Positions 1 through 7,204 of a stretch of 13,303 nucleotides of DNA are shown piece by piece. The position numbers were made by a program, and so were the translations under genes. Every line of letters begins with the position of its first letter. The first letter of the stretch is position 1. The DNA is taken from positions 264,845-278,147 of the forward strand of contig GG745365.1 in NCBI GenBank assembly GCA_000151295.1, written 5' to 3'. The DNA comes from Allomyces macrogynus ATCC 38327 (lineage: Eukaryota > Blastocladiomycota > Blastocladiomycetes > Blastocladiales > Blastocladiaceae). The notes beneath the pieces were generated by a model. The model was not told where the DNA came from. It saw only the letters and a list, made by a program, of their open reading frames with translations, and did no database searches.

Positions 1-655
1 CGTAGACGGCGACGCCGGTTCCCTTGGACTTTCTGACCCGGTCGAGCAGGCGACGCGCCGTGTAGACGACTGGGTTCGGCGACCAGTGGCAGTAGGAACT
101 CGCGAGCGGCGAGTTATCGGCCTCGGCGCCGCTGTCCGTATCCAAGCACGACCGCAGAATCGTCACGTCGATTGTGCCGAGTAACGCGTAGACGATCCAC
201 ACCAACACGTGCGCGTACCCGGTACCGCAACCGGTATACCGCGCGACCGCGGTCGCCGTCGGTGTCTCGACCACCGCCCTAGACTTCCGCACCGCTCCTT
301 TGCCGCGCCACAACTGCATCGCCCCGGCGATCTGGTGCGCGCGTGCGAGCAGCACGCCCATGGCCATGACATACTCGGCCACAAATGCGAGTTGCGTGAA
401 CCGCGTCCGCGCAAGACACGCCGCGTCGGTCGTGACGCCAGGCATGTTGAGCAGGACGTGGCCGATCCCGTCGGCGGTAAACGCGAGCGCCATGACGGCT
501 TTGGCCACGGCAATCGCGAGCTTCAAATCGCGCGGGCGGTGCCGGATGCGGATGAGTCGCGCGATGGCCGACTGGAGCGTGACCAGGGCCAGCGCGGTGT
601 ACGCGCCCGCGTAGGCGACAAACGCGACGCGGCTGCCGGAAAGCGTGACGACCAT
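1..655 (-). CDS. Multi-pass membrane protein, unknown, partial (C-terminus beyond left edge)
   Basis: The minus frame from ATG 655-653 is open to the window edge, giving 218 codons with no stop. It holds four hydrophobic segments at about residues 11-31, 45-70, 86-110 and 146-168. They are separated by short basic loops (LIRIRHRPRD after the first, WRGKGAVRKSR after the third), the pattern of an integral membrane protein. A fifth segment may follow the basic stretch RRLLDRVRKSK at 201-211, beyond the edge. No enzyme, transporter or receptor motif is recognised. The reading frame also stays open upstream of 655, but that part is Pro/Ala/Arg-rich with no nearby ATG, so 655 is the best start; a further 5' exon cannot be excluded. 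It lies in the same orientation as the aminotransferase but about 0.8 kb away, so it has its own promoter. It could be the front of a seven-helix protein. The membrane topology is seen in the sequence; any function is unknown. Confidence 0.6.
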   Translation of the reverse strand, partial: MVVTLSGSRVAFVAYAGAYTALALVTLQSAIARLIRIRHRPRDLKLAIAVAKAVMALAFTADGIGHVLLNMPGVTTDAACLARTRFTQLAFVAEYVMAMGVLLARAHQIAGAMQLWRGKGAVRKSRAVVETPTATAVARYTGCGTGYAHVLVWIVYALLGTIDVTILRSCLDTDSGAEADNSPLASSYCHWSPNPVVYTARRLLDRVRKSKGTGVAVY

Positions 656-1470
656 CGGGGCCGCGGCCGGATGGGGCGGCGCAGCCAGGTCCGGGAGGGG
701 AGGAGGCGGCGGCGTGATCGCAGCTGGATATGGGGTCGTGCAGGGGCGGGTGCCGGGGCGGCACGCGGACGGCGGCTTCGAGACGTGGGGATGCGAATGG
801 CTGGTTGGTGGGCGCGCCGGTTGGCGACGCGACAGACGTGCGACGCTTCAGCGCGCGGGCTGGAGGCGCTTGCTCACGTCGGCGGAGCGGCGGCAGGGCC
901 AGTCACACACTCAAGCGCGCGCACGCGGGCAACGACCACCGAGCGCGCTGCTAGCGGTGCTGGTGGCGGGGTGGCGGAGCGGATGCTGCCGTTGTTGTCG
1001 TTGTCGTCGTTGTCGTTGTCGCGTGGTGGTCGGTCGCGGTGGAGAGGTGGCGGTAGAGAGGGACTTGAGGTGGCGCCGCGAAGATGGATCGACGCGACCC
1101 TCACATGCCCCGCACGTAGGCGAAGTGCCGGTCCCCTCCGATTCGCTTCCGGTCCCTGCTGAAAACCGGCGTGACACCCGACGCCAAATCTGTCGCCACG
1201 CGCTGAAACGAAAGGACACGCTGATTTTGGCAGGTGCACGCGACCCACGTGGGCAGAGCTCGACGTCCTTCTCGACCTCCCGCCGGCTCGTCGCACGCGT
1301 CAATTCCGTCGCGACGCAATTCTCCGAAATATCCCTGGCAAAGCGAAAGCGCTTGGTATTGATTCTGCAATGGTACAAATCAAAATGCGGTGCAGCAAAA
1401 CTATCGAACCGGGGCCCGCCATCAGGCCCCCTCCTCCTGCCCCCCTCTTCCGCCTCCTATCCGCGCTCCC
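656..1470. other. Intergenic region between two minus-strand genes
   Basis: This stretch must hold the 3' end signals of the aminotransferase (right side) and the promoter and 5' leader of the membrane-protein gene (left side). Open frames here are Arg/Ala/Gly-rich on both strands, as expected of chance ORFs in GC-rich DNA. No RNA gene or convincing TATA element was found. A TTGTCG-type simple repeat lies at 991-1022. A direct repeat of CCGGTCCC occurs around 1130-1160. Confidence 0.5.
991..1022. repeat. GTT/GTC microsatellite-like tract
   Basis: Degenerate short tandem units of TTG and TCG (GTTGTCG repeated with GTC interruptions) run for about 32 bases. Probably a slippage-prone simple repeat in the leader or promoter of the minus-strand membrane-protein gene. 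Confidence 0.6.
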
Positions 1471-3271
1471 TCAGTCGCGATACTTGTCCATAAACTGCTG
1501 GTGGAACGCGCCGATCCGCTCAATAAAATCGTCGAGCTGGTTCTCCGGCGGCAAGAACGTCGTGCGGAAATGCCACGTCCCCGGGTTCTGCAAGAACCCG
1601 GACCCCGGGATCACACAGACACCAGTCGCGTCGAGCAGCGCCAAGCAATAGAACGCGTCGGGCGCCTTGCCCGCCTCCTCGGCGGCCGCCACGGCCGCGC
1701 GCGACAGCGTGATTTGCGGGAACAGGTACATGGCGCCGTCGGCGCGGTTGCACTCGACCCCCTCGAGCGTGGCCAGCGCCGCGCCGAGCTTTTGCGCACG
1801 CCGCTGCAGGGATTCGAACAGGCCCGTCATTTCGCCGTGGTAGAGGTCGTAAGACTTGTCGCCCGGCTGCGGCGGGTTCACCATCAACTCCACGGCCAGC
1901 TGGCCCTGCACGTTCGGGCAGAGCGAAATGGACGCGAGCTTGTAGAGCTGCGCGAGAACGCCGGCGTCGAGGTTCACGCACTCGTAGTACCCGCCGCGGC
2001 GGCCGCACTCGCCAATCATGCCCTTGGAAATCGAGTGGAACGAGATGAGCTCGACGGAATCGGCAACCTCGGCGGGCATCGAACGCAGCACGTGCTTGAA
2101 CGAGTGCCACGGCTGGTCGGCCGGGTAGTAGACGTTGGTCTGGTAGACTTCGTCGGCGAGCAACACGAGTTTCTCTTCATAGCACAGCGACACGATCGCT
2201 TCCATGTCCGACTTGCTCAGCACGTTGCCCGTCGGGTTCCCCGGGTTGATCACGCACAGCGCGCGCACGTCGGTGCCCTGCTCGCGCGCCTCCCGCACGG
2301 CACGCCGCACCTCGGCGGACCGCAGCGTCCACGCGCCCGTCTCATTGAGGTAGTACGGCACGGCACGGCCATTGTTGAGCGCAATCGCCGCCGTGTACAG
2401 CGGGTACTGCGGGATCGGAATCAAGATGCCCACATGGTCGTTGGCAATGATCGTCTGCAGCACCGTCTGCACACCGGGCGACGCACCCGCCGTCAGGAAA
2501 ATGTGCTCCGGGTTGGCCGGGAACCCGTCGCGCTCTAATGTTCGTGAAAGAACGGTGGTTAGATCCTCGCCGTCGAGTATCGCGCCGACGCGACGAACAG
2601 CACAAGAAAGCGCACTCTCGATAAACTTGGCCACCGACTCACGAATCGCCGGAATGCCCATCGAGTGCGAGTAGGCACCGAGCGCCGGAATCGCCTTGTG
2701 CAGCTTCTCAGCGCGGGCAATCGCGTCCTCTGGGAACAGGTTCTTGACGACCTCGCGGTTGGCCGGGTCGAGCAGCGCCGGGTACTCGAGCAGCGCCGTG
2801 ACCTGGCGCAGGAACGTGATGGGCGGCTGCCCGAGCTGCTGCGGGTTGCCGATGTTGCACGAAATCACTTGCGAGAAGGGCAGCGAGTCCGGGTCGGTTT
2901 GCAGTTTCTACTCATTGCATTGGGTTGGTTGGTTGGTTGGGCAGAGGATGTCGACGATGGCAAAATGAGCGCACCTTGCGCAGTGCCTCGGACCGAATCG
3001 CCAGCTCGCCGCGCACGGCGTACTCGGCGGTGCGCACATGCGGGTTGATCGTGTCGACGGTCAGGACTTTGCCGGAAGCCGCGTGCGCCGCAGCCAGCTT
3101 AGACGCAGTGCCGTTGCTGGCGGCAGTCGGTGCGGCCACGCCAATCATGGTGCGAGGAGTTGCAGAGGACGACTTGGACGAGGAGAACAGGCGACGCAGC
3201 GGGTTGAGGCAGCCGCTCTTCTTGGGTGTCGAAGGAGAAGGGGTTGCAGCAGCCTTGTCGGCAACAGTCAT
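1471..3271 (-). CDS. ALT1: Alanine aminotransferase (PLP-dependent, class I/II fold type I)
   Basis: Catalyses L-alanine + 2-oxoglutarate = pyruvate + L-glutamate. Exons 3271-2975, 2907-2616 and 2534-1471 join in frame to 550 aa, somewhat longer than a core ALT because of an N-terminal extension. Residues 1-66 are Ser/Ala/Lys/Arg-rich and presequence-like (NPLRRLFSSSKSS). Conserved ALT sequence begins near residue 70 (LTVDTINPHVRTAEYAVRGE). Hallmarks follow: CNIGNPQQLGQ, IFLTAGAS, PIPQYPLY, VINPGNPTGN (N296 of NPTG), LADEVYQ (D324, Y327) and HSISKGMIGECGRRGGY, whose K367 should be the PLP Schiff-base lysine. WHFRTTFLPPE near the end supplies the substrate-carboxylate arginine (R520). The first ATG has a poor context (T at -3), while Met42 (3148-3146) has ACC before it. 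A mitochondrial and a cytosolic form from one gene is therefore plausible. It is divergent from the aspartyl-tRNA synthetase gene. Confidence 0.95.
2535..2974 (-). other. Two introns of the alanine aminotransferase gene
   Basis: Intron 1 is 2974-2908 (67 nt, donor GTGCGC, acceptor TAG, phase 0); it contains a GGTT repeat and brings in a stop if retained. Intron 2 is 2615-2535 (81 nt, donor GTGCGC, branch-like CTAAC at about 2563-2559, acceptor TAG, phase 1). Removing intron 2 gives FIEKRDGFPANPEHIFLT, the normal family sequence. Leaving it in inserts 27 residues without a stop. The family match decides both junctions. Confidence 0.85.
2922..2941. repeat. GGTT tetranucleotide repeat in aminotransferase intron 1
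   Basis: Four to five tandem copies of GGTT (CCAA on the coding strand) lie inside the first intron, about 15-35 nt before the acceptor. A simple repeat with no coding effect. Confidence 0.7.
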
Positions 3272-3299
3272 CGAGAGAGGAGAAGGGATGGCGGCGGTC

Positions 3300-3306
3300 T
3301 ATATAT
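3300..3306 (-). promoter_or_regulatory. TATA-like element upstream of alanine aminotransferase
   Basis: An alternating TATATAT in otherwise GC-rich DNA lies about 28 nt before the first ATG of the aminotransferase, read on the minus strand. If it acts at a usual 25-35 nt spacing, transcripts would begin at or just past that ATG, which would favour initiation at Met42. Position and composition are seen; function is inferred. Confidence 0.4.
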
Positions 3307-3473
3307 GTGTGGGCACGCGTCGGCGGCGGCGTGCAGATGGCTGGGTGCTGATGGCACGCGTGTTGGGGATCGGCACGCGGGCGTCGAGTCGCCGGGACAA
3401 GGCTCGCGGCAGGCGACAGGCGGGAGAGGTCGGAAAGCACGCGGCGGACACGGGGGTCGAGGGCAGAGCGTGT

Positions 3474-3492
3474 GTCGCGTCGCGTCGCGTCG
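3474..3492. repeat. GTCGC pentanucleotide tandem repeat
   Basis: Nearly four head-to-tail copies of GTCGC lie within the divergent promoter region. Short and perfect; purpose unknown. Confidence 0.65.
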
Positions 3493-3789
3493 AAAGATCG
3501 CACTTTGTGAATCTCGAGCGTGGTTGCGCTGCGCGACAAGAGGCTCGTCGTGACAACGACGCCGAGCGGGGCTCGTGGCCTTGATATAGGCCCGCCTCCC
3601 TTTCGGGTGACCCACGTCCCGCAGCCCGGTGACCGCGTCCCGGGCCGTACGCCCGGGCTCGTTCCTCCATGGAACGCGGCCGGGCGCGCGTGGTGGGTGT
3701 GGGGGCGGCGGATGGCGCTCCGTCCATGCTCGACAGCGGCCCATGATCAACGTCTGTTCCTCGCGGTGGCGACCGCCCTGTCAGCAATC

Positions 3790-3794
3790 ATTGG
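3790..3794 (-). promoter_or_regulatory. Possible CCAAT box
   Basis: ATTGG on the plus strand (CCAAT on the minus) lies roughly midway between the two divergent genes. CCAAT boxes work in either orientation in fungal promoters. A pentamer alone is weak evidence. Confidence 0.2.
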
Positions 3795-4258
3795 ACCCGG
3801 TGCAAGGGGCGTCTGTGGCCGCGCACCAAGCTCTTGCAGGCCTGCCGCCGCCGCACGCTGTTGCGGCCGTGGCTGTCGTGTCGTCGTGAGCGTCTCGCTG
3901 TCAGCGCTGCCGACACAGTCAACGACGCGACGCGAAGAGTGGAGCGAAACGTCGCCACAGTCGCCGCTGCATGACGCTTGCTGCGCCACACTGGAGTGAG
4001 GTCATGCAAGATGCGTCAGATGCGCGTGGCAACATGGGCAGGGACCAGGCTGGTGCGGTGAGTGTGTGCATGTGCGTCCACGTGGACCGTCACTCACTGC
4101 TCAAAGTGGCTTGGCTGGCCCGAGCGATCAGCACCCAGTCGCGCCGCAATCGCGTCCGGTTGGCTCCGCTTTTGCGTTTGGCCAAAGAGATCAGAAAAGG
4201 ACGCGCCATCTCCCGCGCGCGCTCGACACCGCGTCTCTCCACCCCCGCAATCCTCGCC

Positions 4259-6123
4259 ATGGCCAAACAGATTGCTGCTGCTTCGCGCACCACGCCCGCC
4301 GCGGCCCCAGCCCCGGCTCCCGCCCCCGCTGCTGCCCCCGCCGCGCCCGCTGCCGCCGTCAACGAGGTGACCCAGAAAATGGAGGGGGTCGTGCTTGGGT
4401 ACGCCAAAATCTCACTGTGCACGTCGATTGAATCAGACGCGACTGGGCGCTGACCGTATTCTGCGCGTTGCAGCGAGGACGGCAAGCCGCTCTCGGAAAA
4501 GCAGCTGAAGAAGCTCAAGAAGGAGCAGGAAAAGGCTGCGCGCAAGGCTGAGGTCGCTGCGCGTCTGGTAAGTTGGTGATAGACTCGCAAACGCGACCCA
4601 GAGATCGTTGCTGACCCATTCCTGCGCGAAATCGACAGGCCGCTGAGAAGGCCGCGCGCGAGGCCGCCGACGTCGACTACTCGACCGACCGCTACGGCAA
4701 GCTGCCCGTCAACATGTCGCAGCAGCGCACCAACGAAAAGCGCGAGGCCATTGCCGATATCACTGCGGCGCGCGCCGGCGAGACCATTAAGCTGCGCGCG
4801 CGCGTGCAGACGTGTCGTCTTCAGGGCAACAAGCTGTGCTTTTTCCAGCTGCGGCAGCGGTTCGACACGATCCAGGCCGTCCTGACCGCGACCAAGGACA
4901 CGGTCTCGAAGCACATGATCAAGTTTGCTGGCAGCATCACGACCGAGTCGCTCGTGATTATCGAGGCGACCATTGCCAAGGCGCCGGAACCCGTGCGGTC
5001 GTGCACGGTCCAGGACGCCGAACTGCAGGTGCACCGCGTCTACGTCGAGTCGGCGGCTTCCGACCGCCTGCCGTTCCTGCTCGAGGACGCGGTGCGGCCC
5101 GAGGCCGACTTTGACCTGAACCCGGCCTTCTCGCGCGTCGCGCTCGACACGCGGCTCAACAACCGCGTGATCGACCTGCGCACCATCACGAACCAGGCCG
5201 TTTTCCGCATCCAGTCGGGCATCTGCCAGCTGTTCCGTGAGTTCCTCTACGCGCGCGGGTTCACCGAGATTCACACGCCCAAGATGATTGGTGCCGCGTC
5301 CGAGGGCGGCGCCAACGTGTTTGAAGTGACCTACTTCAAGACCAAGGCCTACTTGGCCCAGTCGCCGCAGTTCTACAAGCAAATGATGATTGGCGCCGAC
5401 TTCGAGCGCGTGTTTGAGATTGGGCCCGTCTTCCGCGCCGAAAACTCGCTCACGCACCGGCACATGACCGAGTTCACGGGCCTCGATCTCGAAATGTCGA
5501 TCAACGAGCACTACTCGGAGGTGCTCGACCTGTTTGACGAGCTGTTTGTGCACATGTTCTCTGGCATCGAGTCCCGGTTCGCCAAGGAACTCGACATCAT
5601 CAACCGCCAGTACCCGTTCGAGCCGTTCCAGTACCTCAAGAAGTCGCTGCGGCTGACCTACCCGGAGGCTGTCGCGCTGATGCGCGGCGCGGGCCACGAA
5701 ATGGCCGATGACGAGGACCTGTCGACCGAGAAGGAGCGCATTCTCGGCAAGCTCGTCAAGGACAAGTACAAGACCGACTTCTACATGCTCGAGAAGTTCC
5801 CGCTCTGCGTGCGCCCGTTCTACACAATGCCCGACCCGCACGACAAGATGTACTCCAACTCGTACGATTTCTTCATGCGCGGCGAAGAGATTCTCTCGGG
5901 CGCGCAGCGCGTGCACGACGCGGCCATGCTCGAAGAGCGCGCGCGCGAGCATGGTGTCGACCCGGCGACGATTCAGCCGTACATTGATGCGTTCAAGTAC
6001 GGCGTCGCCCCGCACGGCGGCGGTGGCATTGGGCTCGAGCGCGTCGTCATGCTGTACTTGAACCTGTTCAACATTCGCCGCACGTCGCTGTTCCCGCGCG
6101 ACCCGAAGCGCCTCGAGCCGTAA
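4259..6123 (+). CDS. DPS1: Aspartyl-tRNA synthetase, cytosolic type (class IIb)
   Basis: Charges tRNA-Asp with aspartate. Exons 4259-4398, 4474-4567 and 4639-6123 give 572 aa, a normal length for eukaryotic AspRS. Residues 1-46 are Ala/Pro-rich and low-complexity. Residues 48-78 form a Lys-rich helix (LSEKQLKKLKKEQEKAARK), matching the tRNA-binding appendix of fungal and animal enzymes. The anticodon-binding OB fold starts near 128 (IKLRARVQTCR). Class II motif 1 lies at about 274-293, the aspartate-binding QSPQ begins at 320, motif 2 at 337-348 (FEIGPVFRAENS), and motif 3 at 538-547 (GGGGIGLER). The C-terminus RRTSLFPRDPKRLEP is the standard AspRS ending. The start is chosen for its GCCATGG context; the frame is also open for 96 codons upstream. 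No bacterial-type GAD insertion is present, so this is the archaeal/eukaryotic form. Confidence 0.96.
4399..4638 (+). other. Two introns of the aspartyl-tRNA synthetase gene
   Basis: Intron 1 is 4399-4473 (75 nt, donor GTACGC, CTGAC-like branch near 4450, acceptor CAG, phase 2). Intron 2 is 4568-4638 (71 nt, donor GTAAGT, CTGAC near 4610, acceptor CAG, phase 0). Both flank the exon coding the Lys-rich tRNA-binding helix, so that helix is a single 31-residue exon. An earlier in-phase-0 GTGCTT donor at 4391 was not used because it breaks the frame. Confidence 0.85.
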
Positions 6124-6343
6124 TTTGCGCGTGTCGATCGGACTGCGTCGAGGACCGACTACCGTGTCTGGGTGGTGTGCTGTTGCTGGTTGGGTAGGTC
6201 GAGTCGGCGCTGTTGGTGGTTGAGTGGTGGGTCATTTTTGCACCGTGGCAATCAATCGATTCTTGGTTGCGCCTGTCCGTCTTTCAGCTTGAGCCTTGCG
6301 TGCTCAACTTGCGCTCGCGATGTTTCTCCAGTCACGCCCTCTT

Positions 6344-6371
6344 CCCCCCCCCCCCCCCGCCCTCCCCCCCC
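6344..6371 (+). repeat. Poly-C tract (C15, then C8)
   Basis: Fifteen C, then GCCCT, then eight C, about 220 bp after the synthetase stop codon. A homopolymer this long is prone to length error in sequencing and to i-motif or G-quadruplex formation on the two strands. Confidence 0.85.
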
Positions 6372-6768
6372 GCATCAGTTCGTCGGGTATTGCTTGATCG
6401 ACATGCAGGAGCCTTGTCCTGCTCCTGCTTGTCAAGGAGCGTGGAGCCTGCGACCAACCTGGCTGGGGGCGCTCGAACTTGGGCACTCGACCACTCCTGC
6501 TGTCGGGGTGGAGATTCAAATCTGTGTGCTTGGAACAGGTCGATGTTTGTCACGATGTGACTGTGTTTTTTGTTTGAGAGCAATGAACACCGATGAACCG
6601 GTGATCGAACGGCCCAATGGTATTCAATTTACAGACATCGTAATTCCGGAGCACGAAGAGGAGCGGAAGAGTTTCGTGTCGAGCGAATGGCCTCACAGAC
6701 CAACTCAAGTCAGCAGGAACTCGCGTCAAATCCCGGCCGGGTTTGACTCGATCAGTCTTGGTTGGCGG

Positions 6769-6796
6769 GAGACGCGCGCTAAGAGACGCGCACTTA
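6769..6796 (+). repeat. Imperfect 14-bp tandem duplication
   Basis: Two adjacent units, GAGACGCGCGCTAA and GAGACGCGCACTTA, agree at 12 of 14 positions. They lie about 410 bp upstream of the receptor start codon and could be a duplicated regulatory site or chance slippage. Confidence 0.5.
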
Positions 6797-7204
6797 GGAG
6801 TTGTTGTTGCCTGTACACGACAAGCCGCCGCATCCTTGGATACGATATGGCGCGCTGCGACCAGCTGCAAGAAGAACCACCAGTGAGTGTGAAGGCAACG
6901 CTTTCGGCTCGCCGTGTCACCACCAGCTCATGATCTTCGAATCAAGGTCGATCAGATTGTCGCCGCACCATTCGTGCCGGTCCTCATCTCGCAACATTTG
7001 TTCCTGGCCCTCGACATCGCGGTCCAACTTCAGCACCGGATCGGTACCGCACCTACGACGCACTTACTCTCGTTTGGTTCCGTTGTCTGGGCCATGGTCG
7101 TGTTCAATCGGCTGTTCACAAGCGCTCCGTGTGGAGCGAGGCACCCTTCAGTACGCTACCACCGCGAACGGCACGCGCGTCGACGGTCCATGTTATTTGC
7201 CGCC

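Larger units (their letters stand above)
3272..4258. promoter_or_regulatory. Divergent promoter region between aminotransferase and aspartyl-tRNA synthetase
   Basis: Just under 1 kb separates the two start codons, which face apart, so this region holds both promoters and leaders. Seen in it: a TATATAT run at 3300-3306; a GTCGC pentanucleotide repeat at 3474-3492; an inverted CCAAT pentamer (ATTGG) at 3790-3794; and, from about 3971, an open frame continuous with the synthetase. Long open frames on both strands here are Arg/Ala/Pro-rich and look like chance. No RNA gene was found. Confidence 0.55.
6124..7204. other. Intergenic region before the receptor gene
   Basis: This holds the 3' end of the synthetase transcript and the receptor promoter. 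It is less GC-rich around 6580-6900 than the genes. The open frame from about 6172 to 6933 has mixed third-position bases and no recognisable domain, so I do not call it. An open frame from 6914 runs in phase into the receptor signal peptide, but it would put the signal 97 residues inside the protein. Visible structure is limited to the poly-C tract and one small tandem repeat. Confidence 0.5.

Noticed and set aside
209..1162. 317-codon plus-strand open frame
   Set aside because: Lies opposite the membrane-protein gene and its promoter; extremely Arg/Gly-rich, typical of a chance frame in GC-rich DNA.
1390..2538. 382-codon plus-strand open frame
   Set aside because: Antisense shadow of the alanine aminotransferase; composition is Arg/His/Val-rich without motifs.
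3520..3999. 159-codon open frame in the divergent promoter region
   Set aside because: Mixed Arg/Ala/Ser content, overlapped by equally long frames on both strands, no domain; judged chance.
4090..6015. 641-codon open frame on the minus strand
   Set aside because: It is exactly antisense to the aspartyl-tRNA synthetase exons. GC-rich codon bias leaves the opposite strand stop-free, and the product (His/Arg/Val/Leu-rich) has no domain.
6172..6933. 253-codon plus-strand open frame, including the stretch from the ATG near 6583
   Set aside because: Crosses the poly-C tract and has a mixed third-base composition unlike the real genes here, with no recognisable domain.
6925..6945. TTCGAATC resembling a tRNA B box
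   Set aside because: No A box, acceptor stem or cloverleaf could be found around it.
6914..7204. Receptor N-terminal extension in the same frame
   Set aside because: Would bury the clear signal peptide 97 residues inside the protein; the sequence before it lacks domain character and ATG 7205 has a strong Kozak context.
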